A DNA stretch of 64,000 nt. Origin: Caulobacter sp. (lineage in GTDB: Bacteria > Pseudomonadota > Alphaproteobacteria > Caulobacterales > Caulobacteraceae). Both the position numbers and the translations under genes were made by a program. Under the pieces are notes generated by a model, which searched no databases, was not told where the DNA came from, and saw only the letters and a program-made list of their open reading frames with translations. The stretch is from assembly GCA_017745235.1 (NCBI GenBank), contig JAGHZU010000002.1:186001-250000 (forward strand). The letters are read 5' to 3'. Shown piece after piece: positions 15,767-24,783 of the stretch. Numbering within the stretch: the first letter of the stretch is position 1; every line of letters starts with the position of its first letter.

Positions 15767-16672
15767 TCACGCTTCGGCAAGGAAGCGCTGCATCGGCGGC
15801 ACTGCGAAATCCAGGAACGCTCGAACCCGCGCCGGCAGGAACTGTGCGCCGCGAAACAGGGCATGGACTTCGTCGGTCTCGCCGATGTCGCTGTCCGGCA
15901 GGATTTCGATCAACTCGCCGCGCGCGATCGGACCCCGCAGGTGATAGTCGGCGATCCGTGCGACACCGACGCCCGCCATGGCCATGCGGCGCAGGGTCTC
16001 GCCATTGTTGGCCAGAAGGGATCCGCTGAGCATTCGCTCGACGATCCGCCCGCCCTCGCGCATTGGCCAGACTGGATTGGCGCGGCGGAAATTGAAGCCG
16101 AGACAGTTGTGATGGACCAGATCCTCGGGCGTTCGCGGCGTCCCATGCCTGGCCAGATAGGCCGGCGAGGCGACGATGCGCCGGCGCGTCTCGCCGATCT
16201 TCCGCGCCATCAGGTTGGAGTCCTGCAGCTTGCCGACCCGGATCGCGATGTCGGTGCGCTCCAGGTAGAGGTCGACCACGTCGTCCGACAGCGAAAGGTC
16301 GACGACGATCCGGGGATAGGCTTCCAGGAACGCCGGCAGGATCGGCTCCAGGGCCGCGACGCCGAAGGTCACCGACGAGGTGACGCGGATCAGCCCCTCA
16401 GTTTCCGCGCCGCCCTGGGCGATCTGCTGCTCGGTCTCGTCCAGCTGCCCCAGCAGCGCCTGGCTGCGCTCGTAGTAGAACTGGCCTTCGCCGGTCAGGA
16501 CCAGGCGGCGGGTTGACCGCTCGATCAGCCGCACCCCCAGGCGTGCCTCCAGCCGGGCGATCAGCTTCGACACCGTCGAGGGCGTCATTAGCAGCAGCCG
16601 GGCGGCTTCGGAGAAGCTACCGGCCTCGACCACCCGCACGAACACCATCATCTCGCCCGCGCGATTGTCCAT
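15767..16672 (-). CDS. LysR-family transcriptional regulator
   Basis: The 301-residue protein is a standard LysR regulator. The N-terminal winged helix is FVRVVEAGSFSEAARLLLMTPSTVSKLIARLEARLGVRLIERSTRR, followed by a substrate-binding domain with IRVTSSVTFGVAALEPILPAF and a DIAIRVG strand. It belongs to the same branch as the LysR at 41718 (shared FVR.VE.G.FS.AAR, MTPS.VSKL and RSTR.L). It converges on the ABM-fold gene with 46 nt between, so it is not the usual divergent neighbour. Its target could be itself, the DUF1254 gene on its other side, or the VOC set. Confidence 0.94.
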   Translation of the reverse strand: MDNRAGEMMVFVRVVEAGSFSEAARLLLMTPSTVSKLIARLEARLGVRLIERSTRRLVLTGEGQFYYERSQALLGQLDETEQQIAQGGAETEGLIRVTSSVTFGVAALEPILPAFLEAYPRIVVDLSLSDDVVDLYLERTDIAIRVGKLQDSNLMARKIGETRRRIVASPAYLARHGTPRTPEDLVHHNCLGFNFRRANPVWPMREGGRIVERMLSGSLLANNGETLRRMAMAGVGVARIADYHLRGPIARGELIEILPDSDIGETDEVHALFRGAQFLPARVRAFLDFAVPPMQRFLAEA

Positions 16673-17169
16673 GCGCCGCCTGTGACCTCGTTTGGGAAAT
16701 CGAGGCTCACGCTAAATCCTTACGGCGCTGAAGTCGCGTCGTCTGTGAGCTGGATGCTCAGATCGTGCGAACCGCGTCTGGCTGACCAAGGTCACCTGGT
16801 CCGCGATCGGTCGTTGTCTGGATCGGATGGCGGGAATTTTGGCGCCCCCGGGGAATGTCACTATCGTCCACGAAGCCATCCCGCGACATGCGCTCTTCCA
16901 GCGCTCCCGTTAATTGCCGGAGTGTCCGCTGCCCGGCGGAGTCTCAAGGTCTGCATTTGGCGCTACCTAGCCGGCGAAGCAGACCTTCGGATCTGCCGAG
17001 AGGGGTGGGTTTCGGACCTTCGGCGCCCTCTTCCGGTGACCGAAAGCCACGCCCCCAGTGCCTATCTACGGGGGTGAATTGGGTCAAAACACTCGATCCG
17101 ATCAGGGCTTCTCTCGATTAGGCCACGGGATCGCACGACCTAGGCTGGCGCTCTCAAGGGAGCCCTGCC
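16673..17169. other. 497-nt divergent intergenic region, no gene recognised
   Basis: This stretch separates the LysR gene (leftward) from the DUF1254 gene (rightward). Short open frames in it have no coding character. It must hold both promoters, but I find no convincing -35/-10 pair or dyad. AAGGGA about 8 nt before the ATG at 17170 is the ribosome site of the rightward gene. Confidence 0.5.
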
Positions 17170-18429
17170 ATGCCGTCCGCCACTCAAACCCCGGGCCGTC
17201 TCACGGATCAGGACATCAGCGATGCCTACATCTATCTGCTCGGCCGCCTATTGATCACTCGGCAACAGCAAGTCGATTTCGATGACGAGGGGTTCTCTTG
17301 GAACCGGCTGCTGCATCGCAAGCCAGGCCAAGTGGACTGGCCCAATCCCAACCTTGATGTCGCCTACTCCGAGGCCTGGGTGGCGATCGACGAGGCCAGT
17401 TGCCTTCTGGTGACCGTGCCGGAGATCAAGGGACGCTATTACACGGTCGAGTTCATTAACGGCTGGGGCGAGACCGTCGCCAACCTGAATGAGCGCGTCT
17501 ATCCGGATCATCCCAACGGTCTGTTCGCGGTCTGCCTGAAGGACGCGGCCGTAGCCATCCCGCCCGGCGCCCAGCGTGTGGACGTGCCGGGAAAGGTCAT
17601 GCGCGTGCTGCTGCGCGTAGAACTAGGCGAGCAGTGGGATGAAGCCATCGCGCTTCAGCACGCATTCCAGATGGAGATCAAAGGCGATCCGAAGCCACCG
17701 GAAGTCCCGCGCACGGTGATGTTCGATATGGCGCAACTGCCCGGCGTCGAGGCCTTCGACTCGGCCGTCCTGGCGCTTGAAGAGCCCGACCTGAGCCCCT
17801 TAGAGGATCTCCAGGCCAAGGTTCGCGCGATCGTCGCGACGATCGAGGAGCCCTCTGAACGTGATCGTGTAGACAAGGTCATTCGGAATAAAGCCTTCGC
17901 CGATTTCGCAGCCGGCACGCCGTATATAGGGCGCGGGACAATCCGAAACGGCTGGGCGCGGCCGGCCTGCTGCGGCCATTGGGGCACGGACTGGATGACT
18001 CGCACCACCGTCAACTACGGAGGTATCTGGGCCAACGTGCTGGAGGAGGCCTTCTACTTCCGTGGCGCGCTCGACCACAACCTTGTCCCGCTGGAGGTCG
18101 AGGCCAGTTACACCCTGACCTTCCCGTCGGGCGACCTGCCTGAGAAATACGCCGCAGCCTTCTGGTCGGTGATCGCCGTGGACCGGTTGCACCGCCGTGT
18201 TCTGCCTAACCCTCTGGACAAATACCTCCTGAACAAGGAGGCGGGCTTGGTCCACGGTGATGACGGGTCGCTCACGCTGTACTTCGGACCGGAAAAGCCC
18301 GCTGGCGCGCCCGAAGGCAATTGGCTTCCGACTGGCGGTAAGCCGTGGAGCCTCACCTTCCGCTTCTATAGGCCACGCGGTGGGGTCGCCGACGGTTCGT
18401 ACTATCCGCCGCCGCTCGTCCGATCATGA
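17170..18429 (+). CDS. DUF1254/DUF1214 domain protein
   Basis: The 419-residue protein fits the DUF1254-DUF1214 family. The DUF1254 part has WPNPNLDVAYSEAWVAID and YYTVEFINGWGETVANLN. The DUF1214 part has the conserved FWSVIAVDRLHRRVLPNPLDKYLLNK, the DGSLTLYFGPEKP strand and a closing NWLPTGGKPWSLTFRFYRP. Unlike many members it shows no signal peptide (start MPSATQTPGRLTDQDISDAY). The biochemical role of the family is not established; members often sit near catabolic or stress genes. It is a single gene with its own strong terminator. The flanking non-coding DNA is longer and more AT-rich than elsewhere in the window, which hints at separate acquisition. Confidence 0.87.
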   Translation: MPSATQTPGRLTDQDISDAYIYLLGRLLITRQQQVDFDDEGFSWNRLLHRKPGQVDWPNPNLDVAYSEAWVAIDEASCLLVTVPEIKGRYYTVEFINGWGETVANLNERVYPDHPNGLFAVCLKDAAVAIPPGAQRVDVPGKVMRVLLRVELGEQWDEAIALQHAFQMEIKGDPKPPEVPRTVMFDMAQLPGVEAFDSAVLALEEPDLSPLEDLQAKVRAIVATIEEPSERDRVDKVIRNKAFADFAAGTPYIGRGTIRNGWARPACCGHWGTDWMTRTTVNYGGIWANVLEEAFYFRGALDHNLVPLEVEASYTLTFPSGDLPEKYAAAFWSVIAVDRLHRRVLPNPLDKYLLNKEAGLVHGDDGSLTLYFGPEKPAGAPEGNWLPTGGKPWSLTFRFYRPRGGVADGSYYPPPLVRS

Positions 18430-18523
18430 AATGACCAGCAGGAACCAATGTCACCGAAGGTCCGACGTGGGTGGTTATTGAGAGCGATAGCGTCCTCGAT
18501 TAGGCGGTGCGCTACGTTTGAAA

Positions 18524-18549
18524 GGGGCCAGCATAGCTGGCCCCTTTTT
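18524..18549 (+). terminator. intrinsic terminator of the DUF1254 gene
   Basis: A 9-bp stem GGGGCCAGC / GCTGGCCCC with an ATA loop is followed directly by five T residues. It lies about 95 nt after the stop codon and is one of the clearest intrinsic terminators in the window. Confidence 0.9.
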
Positions 18550-19024
18550 CGTTTCCCCTTGGAGTTAAGCGGACTGGACCCATCGGCTTTTCGAGCGCCG
18601 CTGGAGCGTCATACGGTCCATTGCGAACGGAAACCTAGCGGTTCTCTTCCCATCCGACATTGAGGATGGCGGGAGGCGCGCACCCGCCATGCGCCCAGGA
18701 CAATCCAGCGCCATGCCTGCACGGCCGGGCCAAACTGGCCTGGACAACTTGTGACAAAAATCCCACGCATTGCGGAAATCGGTACCGCTACCATTTAGCC
18801 ATCTGCCGAATGACTATGGCTTGATTTTCCAAAATGCCCTTGAAAAATTTAAACTATTTCCTCCCGATAGGTAAGGCCAATCCAATTTCGTGTTCTGGCC
18901 ATATGGTCTGACAACATTGACTGTCCGCGCGCTGGCGGAAAGGGTCTAGCGAGCCGCAGCGACGGCGACGTCGGAAAATAGAAAAGGGCGCGGAACGACG
19001 CGTCCGAACTTGGGAGGCAATCGG
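18550..19024 (+). promoter_or_regulatory. leader/promoter region of TonB receptor with LacI-like dyad
   Basis: This 475-nt gap is more AT-rich than its surroundings, especially 18750-18870, and should hold the receptor promoter. A dyad GGTACCGCTACC at 18781-18792 fits GGTANCGNTACC, a shape used by LacI-family repressors with a central CG. I cannot assign a precise -35/-10. A good ribosome site (GGGAGG) lies at 19012-19017. Confidence 0.4.
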
Positions 19025-22000
19025 ATGCGAACGCTTACTGGATGCTCGCGCGTGGCGCGCGCCGCGCTCTTCGGAGCCACGATGCTGTCTGGCCTGGTCG
19101 CCGCCCAGGCCCATGCCCAGTCGACGCCGTCGACGGCTACGGGCGACGCGAACAGCGAAGCCGTCGAGGAAGTGATCGTTACGGGCTACCGTCAGAGCCT
19201 GGCGCAATCGACGGTCGCCAAGCGGGAGACGGTTGGCTTCGCCGACGCCATCTTTGCCGAAGACATCGGCAAGTTCCCCGATTCCAACATCGCAGAGTCC
19301 TTCAACCGGATTCCCGGCATCACCATCACCCGCGACATCACCGGCGAAGGCACGAACGTGGCCATCCGGGGTCTGGGCTCGAACTTTACCAACGTCACGT
19401 TGAACGGCGCTTCGATCGCCGTGGCTTCCTCGGGCGCCACGGACGCTCAGGGCACGGACCGCTCGGTCGATCTGAGCTTCTTCCCGACCGACCTGTTCAC
19501 CAAGCTGACGGTGAACAAGAGCTATTCGGCCAGCCTTCTGGAGGGCGGCGCGGCGGGCAACATCGACATGCGCTCGGCCCGCCCGTTCGATCGGCCCGGC
19601 CAGCATCTGACGATGAGCGTCCAGGGCGTGAAGCCGGACGGCGCCAAGCTGGGCGGGAAGGGCTCCCTGATCGCCAGCAAGACCTGGGACAACTTCGGCG
19701 CCCTGATCGGGTTCTCGGGCCAGCGGCTGCATACCGACACGCGTGGCTACGAAACGATCGGCTTCACCAATCCGAACCTGTCGGCGGCCCAGTGCGGCGC
19801 GACCAGCGGCTGTAACACCACGGGCGGCGGCAACTGGACGATCCCCGCCACAGTGCCGGTCGGGGCGGGCGCGGGCCTTGTGGCCGGCACGCCGATCGAC
19901 CAGGCGTTCCTGCTGGCCCACAACCCCGGCGCCACGATCCAGCAGATCGACAATGGCCTGCTGCCGCGCCTGGGCCGTCCGTCGGCCGAGTATGGCAGCC
20001 GCGACCGCTTCAACGCCGTGGCCAGCCTGGAATGGCGTCCGAACGACAACCTGAGCTTCTATCTGGACGGCCTGTACGGCTACAAGAAGAACGACCTGCT
20101 GCGCGAAGACATGGCCTGGATCGTGCGCAACGGGGCGTCGATCCCGCTGAACACCAAGTACGACAAGGCCGATTGCTCGACCGGTTGCACCGTCACCCAG
20201 GGCACTTACGCCAATTCGCAGTTCTTCCTGGAATTCCGGCCCTATCTCGAGAAGACCGAGCTGTGGGGGATCAATCCGGGCGGCGAATGGCGGATCACCG
20301 ACAACCTGAAGCTCGAGGCCCAGCTCAACTACACCAAGAGCACCTTCCATCGCGAGAGCCCGACCTTCGGTCCGGTGACGGCCCTGGGCGTCGGCACGAC
20401 CGTCGACTACACCTACAATCCGGACGGCGTCCCGACGATCAAGAGCAGCGTCGACCTGAACAACCCCGCCAACTTCGTCTGGAACGGCGGCCGGTTGAAC
20501 ATGCAGGACGAGAAGCGCTGGTATGAGACCAAGGGCGCCCGCGCCGTCCTCACCTGGGGCGACGATGCGCTGAACCTGAGGGCAGGCGCCAACTACGACG
20601 ACGTCTCCCGCACCATCCGCGGCTATGACAACACCCAGCCGTGGCAGAACGCGACCTGCGGTAACAACCCGAGCATCAACCTGCCCGCGCCGAACGGTCA
20701 GCCGCCCTGTCAGGGCCTGGACCAGCCGGGCGCCGCGCCGGCCGGCTATCCGACCTATCCAGGTTACGGCACGGGCTATACGGCCGGGCAGACGGGTACG
20801 CTGACCTACGGCGGCTCGCTGATCCCGACCGCCAGCCTGGCCAGCTACCTGAAGCCCGGCCCGGCCGGCTTCGTCACGGTCGACTGGGACAAGGTCAAGA
20901 AGGCCACCAACTACGACGCCCTGCACGCGGCCTCGCCGGAGACTGGCGGCTCCAACACTGGCGCCAGCGGCGGCTACATCAACGAGAAGAACAGCGCGGC
21001 CTTCACCGAGCTGAACGGCGTCACCCAGGTGCTGGACAGCGACCTGCGCTTCAATGTCGGTCTCCGCTACGTCCACACCAAGCAGACGATCGGCGGTCGC
21101 GTCTCGATCGCGGATCCGCGCAACAGCCTGCCCGGCGGCGGCCAGCTGCCCGACGGTTCGCGCTATCCGAACATCGTGAACTTCGTCTACACCGAGAACA
21201 CCTATTCGAAGTGGCTGCCGGCCGCCAACATCGCCTATGACGTCAGCGAGCACGCGGTGGCCCGCGTGGCGGTGTCGGAGACGATGACCCGGCCCGATCC
21301 GGCCGCCCAGCTGCCGGGCGTCAGCTTCGGCGCGCCGTCGGCCGACCAGGCCACGATCGGCAACCCGGCCCTTGAGCCGTACTACTCCAAGAACATCGAC
21401 CTGGGCTTTGAGTTCTACACGGGCCAGGAAGGCGTGATTGCGGTCAACGCCTTCCGCAAGTCGCTGACCGGCTTCACGACCAACAACGTGGTCACCCAGC
21501 CGTTCTCGTATCTGGCCCAGTACGGCATCACCTACGACACCCTGAACGACACCCAGAAGGCGGCGATCAATTCGCGTGGCGGCCCGAACCAGGCCCAGGT
21601 GCAGATCCAGTCGCAGATCAACGTGCCCAACAAGCTGACGATCAACGGCCTGGAATTCCAGTGGGTGCAGCCGCTGGACTTCCTGACCAGCCGCTTCGGC
21701 GTCGAGGGCTTGGGCGTCAACGCCAACGCCACCATCGTCGACCAGACCAGCGATGGCGCGGCGATCGCCTACGGCGTGGCGAAGTACACCTACAACCTGA
21801 CCGGATATTACGAACACAACGGGATCAGCCTGCGCCTGAGCCACACGTACCGGAAAGGCTCGCAGTCCAGCGGCGCCAACCAGAACGGCGTCACCGCGGC
21901 GGCCCTGTTCTCGGACGACTACAAGCAGACCGACTTCTCTTCCAGCTACGATCTGGACCGGATCTTCGGCATGAAGAACGCGCCTCAGCTGGTCTTCAAC

Positions 22001-22114
22001 GTGATCAACCTGACCAACGAACCGCTGCGCTCGCACTTCCAGTACGACAATGCGACGTTCACCTACTACAAGCCCGGTCGCCAGTATCAGTTCGGCCTGC
22101 GCATGAGCTTCTGA
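19025..22114 (+). CDS. TonB-dependent receptor (Caulobacter/Xanthomonas type)
   Basis: From the ATG at 19025 (GGGAGG 7 nt upstream) the protein has 1029 residues. A signal peptide ending AQAHAQ is followed by a TonB-box-like EEVIVTGYRQSL. The plug domain has AEDIGKFPDSNIAESFNRIPGITITR and VAIRGLGSNF, and a long beta barrel ends in the aromatic residue expected of outer-membrane proteins (YQFGLRMSF). It is an outer-membrane active importer driven by TonB-ExbBD. This subfamily in Caulobacter and Xanthomonas is mainly linked to plant carbohydrate uptake (family knowledge). No hydrolase lies beside it, so the ligand is open. A TTG 15 nt earlier is an unlikely alternative start. A 1098-codon antisense frame over it is an artefact of codon bias. 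Confidence 0.95.
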   Translation: MRTLTGCSRVARAALFGATMLSGLVAAQAHAQSTPSTATGDANSEAVEEVIVTGYRQSLAQSTVAKRETVGFADAIFAEDIGKFPDSNIAESFNRIPGITITRDITGEGTNVAIRGLGSNFTNVTLNGASIAVASSGATDAQGTDRSVDLSFFPTDLFTKLTVNKSYSASLLEGGAAGNIDMRSARPFDRPGQHLTMSVQGVKPDGAKLGGKGSLIASKTWDNFGALIGFSGQRLHTDTRGYETIGFTNPNLSAAQCGATSGCNTTGGGNWTIPATVPVGAGAGLVAGTPIDQAFLLAHNPGATIQQIDNGLLPRLGRPSAEYGSRDRFNAVASLEWRPNDNLSFYLDGLYGYKKNDLLREDMAWIVRNGASIPLNTKYDKADCSTGCTVTQGTYANSQFFLEFRPYLEKTELWGINPGGEWRITDNLKLEAQLNYTKSTFHRESPTFGPVTALGVGTTVDYTYNPDGVPTIKSSVDLNNPANFVWNGGRLNMQDEKRWYETKGARAVLTWGDDALNLRAGANYDDVSRTIRGYDNTQPWQNATCGNNPSINLPAPNGQPPCQGLDQPGAAPAGYPTYPGYGTGYTAGQTGTLTYGGSLIPTASLASYLKPGPAGFVTVDWDKVKKATNYDALHAASPETGGSNTGASGGYINEKNSAAFTELNGVTQVLDSDLRFNVGLRYVHTKQTIGGRVSIADPRNSLPGGGQLPDGSRYPNIVNFVYTENTYSKWLPAANIAYDVSEHAVARVAVSETMTRPDPAAQLPGVSFGAPSADQATIGNPALEPYYSKNIDLGFEFYTGQEGVIAVNAFRKSLTGFTTNNVVTQPFSYLAQYGITYDTLNDTQKAAINSRGGPNQAQVQIQSQINVPNKLTINGLEFQWVQPLDFLTSRFGVEGLGVNANATIVDQTSDGAAIAYGVAKYTYNLTGYYEHNGISLRLSHTYRKGSQSSGANQNGVTAAALFSDDYKQTDFSSSYDLDRIFGMKNAPQLVFNVINLTNEPLRSHFQYDNATFTYYKPGRQYQFGLRMSF

Positions 22115-22150
22115 CGGAGCACTGGGCGTTACTCGGCGCGAGCTTTCCAT

Positions 22151-22177
22151 ACTGACGCTCCCGACCAGGGCGTCAGT
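22151..22177 (+). terminator. possible 3' hairpin of TonB receptor mRNA
   Basis: Arms ACTGACGC and GCGTCAGT enclose an 11-nt loop 37 nt after the receptor stop. No T-run follows, so it may protect the 3' end rather than terminate. Confidence 0.35.
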
Positions 22178-22222
22178 CAGGCCGAACCGCTTTCATCCGT
22201 CGCCTTGGTTCTTCCCCCTCCT

Positions 22223-22250
22223 GGCCCGGCGCAAGCCGGGCCTTCCTTTT
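22223..22250 (+). terminator. intrinsic terminator downstream of TonB receptor
   Basis: An 8-bp perfect stem GGCCCGGC / GCCGGGCC with a GCAA tetraloop is followed by TTCCTTTT. It lies about 110 nt after the receptor stop and is on the right strand to end that transcript. Confidence 0.75.
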
Positions 22251-22404
22251 GCTCCGGCCATCTCCTGATTGTCAGAGCAGCCAAAATCTGGAGCTCCCTC
22301 ACGGGTGATCGGGCGTCCGGCGACAATCTGCCGGACCTTTGCGCGGTCTCCAATCCTCCTGGCCTGACCAGGTTTGGCCTCCTTGTTCACTTTCACGAAG
22401 ACCA

Positions 22405-22429
22405 CCCGCTCCGGCTTCGCCGGAGCGGG
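22405..22429 (-). terminator. hairpin at the 3' end of the PcfJ-like gene
   Basis: A 10-bp stem CCCGCTCCGG / CCGGAGCGGG begins 2 nt from the stop of the leftward gene. No T-run follows on the minus strand, so termination strength is uncertain. It also faces the rightward receptor transcript. Confidence 0.5.
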
Positions 22430-22430
22430 T

Positions 22431-23447
22431 TCAGTCGTCCCTGAAGTATTCGGCGATCGCCGCGTCCAGAGGCTCGAGGGTGAAGCCCGACGAGCCGGCC
22501 CGTTCCAGCGCCCGGCGGATCTGCCAGGCGCTACGGCCGACATGGATGCCCATGCCGCGCAGTTCCTCCACGATCGCCTCGCGAGTGGCCTCGTCCACCG
22601 ACTTGTTGTTCTCCAGCCGCGCCTGGTCCAGCCGCCAACCGAAATAGGCGTCGGGCGTCAGTTCGACGACCGCGCCCGGGGCGGGCAGCCATTCGTAAAT
22701 CGCGCTCTGCTGGTCGGCGGCGTAATCGACATAATTGGCCAGGCAGTTGCGATAGCGGCGTGCGGCGTCGCGAATAGCCTGGGCGGTTTCCAGCGGCTTC
22801 AGGCGATCCGTCCCAGGATGCGGGGCCTTGGGCAACTCCCGCCGGAAATCGTCGGCCACCAGGTTGAACAGCGCCTTGGCCGTGGGGGCGCGGATCCAGG
22901 CTTGAATGCGCCCAGCCAGGACCTGAGCGGGCAGGCGACGCCCGAGCAGGACATGGGCCTCAGCCAACAGGTCCGCCTGGTCAGGCGTAACGCGAACAAC
23001 CACGCCGCCCGCGTCGCGCAGGGGCTCAGGCAGGGTCGCCAGGGTGCGGACCTGCCCCGGCGTGATCCCGTTGGCGTGACGCAGGGTCTTCGCCGGAGCG
23101 GACCGGCCCAGGAGGGCGACCAGGTCGCGATAGTCGCGGGGCGACCAGGCGATCTCGCCCAGTTGCTCCACGGCGCGCGGCAAGCCTTCGGGGGCCGGAC
23201 TCACGGCCAGACGCGCGGCTTTGCGCAAGGGCGCGACCAGCAGTTGGGTCAGATCGACCGAGCTGTTTCGTCGCCCGTCCAGCGCCAAGGCCAGGCACAC
23301 CAAGTGCCGACGCGCCGCCGGGGCGGTGATGAAGGCCGTATGCGGCGCCGGCCAGAGCGCGGCCAGCACCTCGGCGTAGTCGGGCGCAATCAAGCGCAGA
23401 AGGGGTGAGGCGACCGGAGTCGTCTCGACCAGGGACAGGATGGACAT
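22431..23447 (-). CDS. conserved hypothetical protein, PcfJ-like C-terminal region
   Basis: The 338-residue protein has no signal peptide and no membrane segment. The first 200 residues are mostly helical and not recognised. Residues about 230-300 (RRYRNCLANYVDYAADQQSAIYEWL, then GWRLDQARLENNKSVDE) resemble the conserved part of PcfJ-like proteins, where a Cys after Asn/Arg and a Q/N-rich segment recur. PcfJ-like proteins were named from conjugative plasmids, but no conjugation or plasmid gene is seen here. Codon use matches the neighbours. It is a single leftward gene between the receptor and the MarR-GNAT gene. Function unknown. Confidence 0.75.
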   Translation of the reverse strand: MSILSLVETTPVASPLLRLIAPDYAEVLAALWPAPHTAFITAPAARRHLVCLALALDGRRNSSVDLTQLLVAPLRKAARLAVSPAPEGLPRAVEQLGEIAWSPRDYRDLVALLGRSAPAKTLRHANGITPGQVRTLATLPEPLRDAGGVVVRVTPDQADLLAEAHVLLGRRLPAQVLAGRIQAWIRAPTAKALFNLVADDFRRELPKAPHPGTDRLKPLETAQAIRDAARRYRNCLANYVDYAADQQSAIYEWLPAPGAVVELTPDAYFGWRLDQARLENNKSVDEATREAIVEELRGMGIHVGRSAWQIRRALERAGSSGFTLEPLDAAIAEYFRDD

Positions 23448-23767
23448 CAGAGGCTCCCGGCGACGGCCGGAAGCGGCCGCGCTAGCGGATCTTTGAAACT
23501 ATGGCGAAGGGGCCGACCGGCTCGCTCGACGCGCGCCATCGCAACCCGGTCGGGGGTTTGTGAGGCTGTGCGACGTCGAAGATCATGCGGGTTCCGGCTC
23601 CGGGGCAGTGATGAACGGCGGCGCTGTTCTCATGATCGGCGGCGCCGGATCAAGCCTCCCGGCTTCACGCAAAACGTTTAGCGCAAGGGATGTTGCTCAG
23701 CAGTCACTGTTCGTCGAACGCGCCCTCCCTCGAAGTCGGGGGAGAAAGCGCTTGCCCGCCCTAAATG
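23448..23767. other. divergent intergenic region, no gene recognised
   Basis: About 320 nt between the leftward PcfJ-like gene and the operator of the MarR-GNAT gene. Two short rightward frames (near 23493 and 23560) are arginine-rich, have no ribosome site and are not accepted. Apart from the palindromes just downstream I see no clear element. Confidence 0.5.
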
Positions 23768-23795
23768 CATAGCTATGTATATAGCTCGCTATATA
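23768..23795. promoter_or_regulatory. double palindromic operator of the MarR-GNAT gene
   Basis: Two AT-rich palindromes touch end to end: CATAGCTATG (23768-23777) and TATATAGC-TC-GCTATATA (23778-23795, 8-bp perfect arms). They lie 12 nt before the proposed ATG at 23808 and contain TATA-like -10 sequence. The position and symmetry suit autoregulation by the MarR domain. They stand out sharply from the GC-rich background. Confidence 0.65.
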
Positions 23796-23807
23796 ACCGA
23801 GGCGTTC

Positions 23808-24764
23808 ATGACTACCGACACCCTGGCCGATCTCGGCGCGACGTTCCTGGGCAGCCGGATGAAGCGGCTGGCCGAAAGGTTGCAGACTGACGCGGCGGCC
23901 ATCCTGCAGTCGATGGACCTGCCCATCCAGCCGGCCCAGCAGCAGTTCCTGGCGGTGCTACGCCGAGAAGGTCCGCAGACGGTCGGCGCGATCGCGCAGC
24001 ACCTTCGCATCAGCCAGCCCACCACCACTCGCGCCGTCCAGGCGCTGATCGACCTGGGCTTCATCGAGGCGGCGCGTGAGGAGCGCGACCAACGGCAGAA
24101 GATCATGTCGCTGAGCGCGGAGGGACAAACCCTGATGGACCGGCTGGAATGCGACCTGTGGCCCCGTGTAGAGGCGGCTGCCGTCGAACTTTGCGGCGGA
24201 CGTCACGCCGTCATCCTAAAGGAGATCGCCATGATCGAGGCCGAGTTCGATCGCCGCTCGCTGTTCGACCGGGTCACCGCCCCCGCGCCCGAAATGACCA
24301 TCCGTGAGTTCGAGGATGACCTAGCCGAGCCGTTCTATCGGATCAACGCCGACTGGATCGAGACGATGTTCACCCTCGAGGAGAACGACGTCACCCTGCT
24401 GTCCAATCCGCGCCAACTGATCGTCGACAAGGGCGGCGCGATCCTGTTCGCCGAAACACCGGACCTGGGCGTGGTCGGTACGTGCGCCATCATGCGGATG
24501 AAGGACGGCTGGTTCGAACTGACCAAGATGGGCGTATCGCCCGTCGCCCGCGGTCGCAAGGTCGGCGAGGCCCTGCTGGCCGCGGCGCTGGACAAGGCCC
24601 GGACCATGGGCGTGGCCAACCGCCTCTACCTTCTGACCAACAGGAAGTGCGCGGCCGCGATCCATCTCTACGAGAAGCTGGGTTTCGAGCACGACGCCGA
24701 GATCATGGCCACCTTCGGCAGCCGCTACGAGCGCTGCGACGTGGCGATGCGATATCGGGACTGA
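23808..24764 (+). CDS. MarR-family regulator fused to GNAT acetyltransferase
   Basis: From the ATG at 23808 (GAGG 5-6 nt upstream) the protein has 318 residues. The N-terminal half is a MarR winged helix: QQQFLAVLRREGPQTVGAIAQHLRISQPTTTRAVQALIDLGFIEAAREERDQR. The C-terminal half is a GNAT domain with the acetyl-CoA loop VSPVARGRKVGEALLAAAL and the closing NRKCAAAIHLYEKLGFE. MarR-GNAT fusions are a known but poorly explained class that may sense metabolite or acetyl-CoA state. An upstream ATG at 23775 would place 11 extra residues across the operator palindromes, so it is rejected. Single gene, cytoplasmic. The acetyl acceptor is unknown. Confidence 0.9.
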   Translation: MTTDTLADLGATFLGSRMKRLAERLQTDAAAILQSMDLPIQPAQQQFLAVLRREGPQTVGAIAQHLRISQPTTTRAVQALIDLGFIEAAREERDQRQKIMSLSAEGQTLMDRLECDLWPRVEAAAVELCGGRHAVILKEIAMIEAEFDRRSLFDRVTAPAPEMTIREFEDDLAEPFYRINADWIETMFTLEENDVTLLSNPRQLIVDKGGAILFAETPDLGVVGTCAIMRMKDGWFELTKMGVSPVARGRKVGEALLAAALDKARTMGVANRLYLLTNRKCAAAIHLYEKLGFEHDAEIMATFGSRYERCDVAMRYRD

Positions 24765-24783
24765 GGAGCCCCGACGGGAGGAT

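Noticed and set aside
18854..22150. 1098-codon open frame on the minus strand
   Set aside because: It is fully antisense to the TonB receptor gene, whose protein has all family motifs. Long antisense frames are expected from GC-rich codon bias. The same applies to 30757-32583 (plus) and 36076-38739 (plus).
23493..23772. Two short plus-strand open frames
   Set aside because: No ribosome sites, basic low-complexity composition, and they lie in a promoter region.
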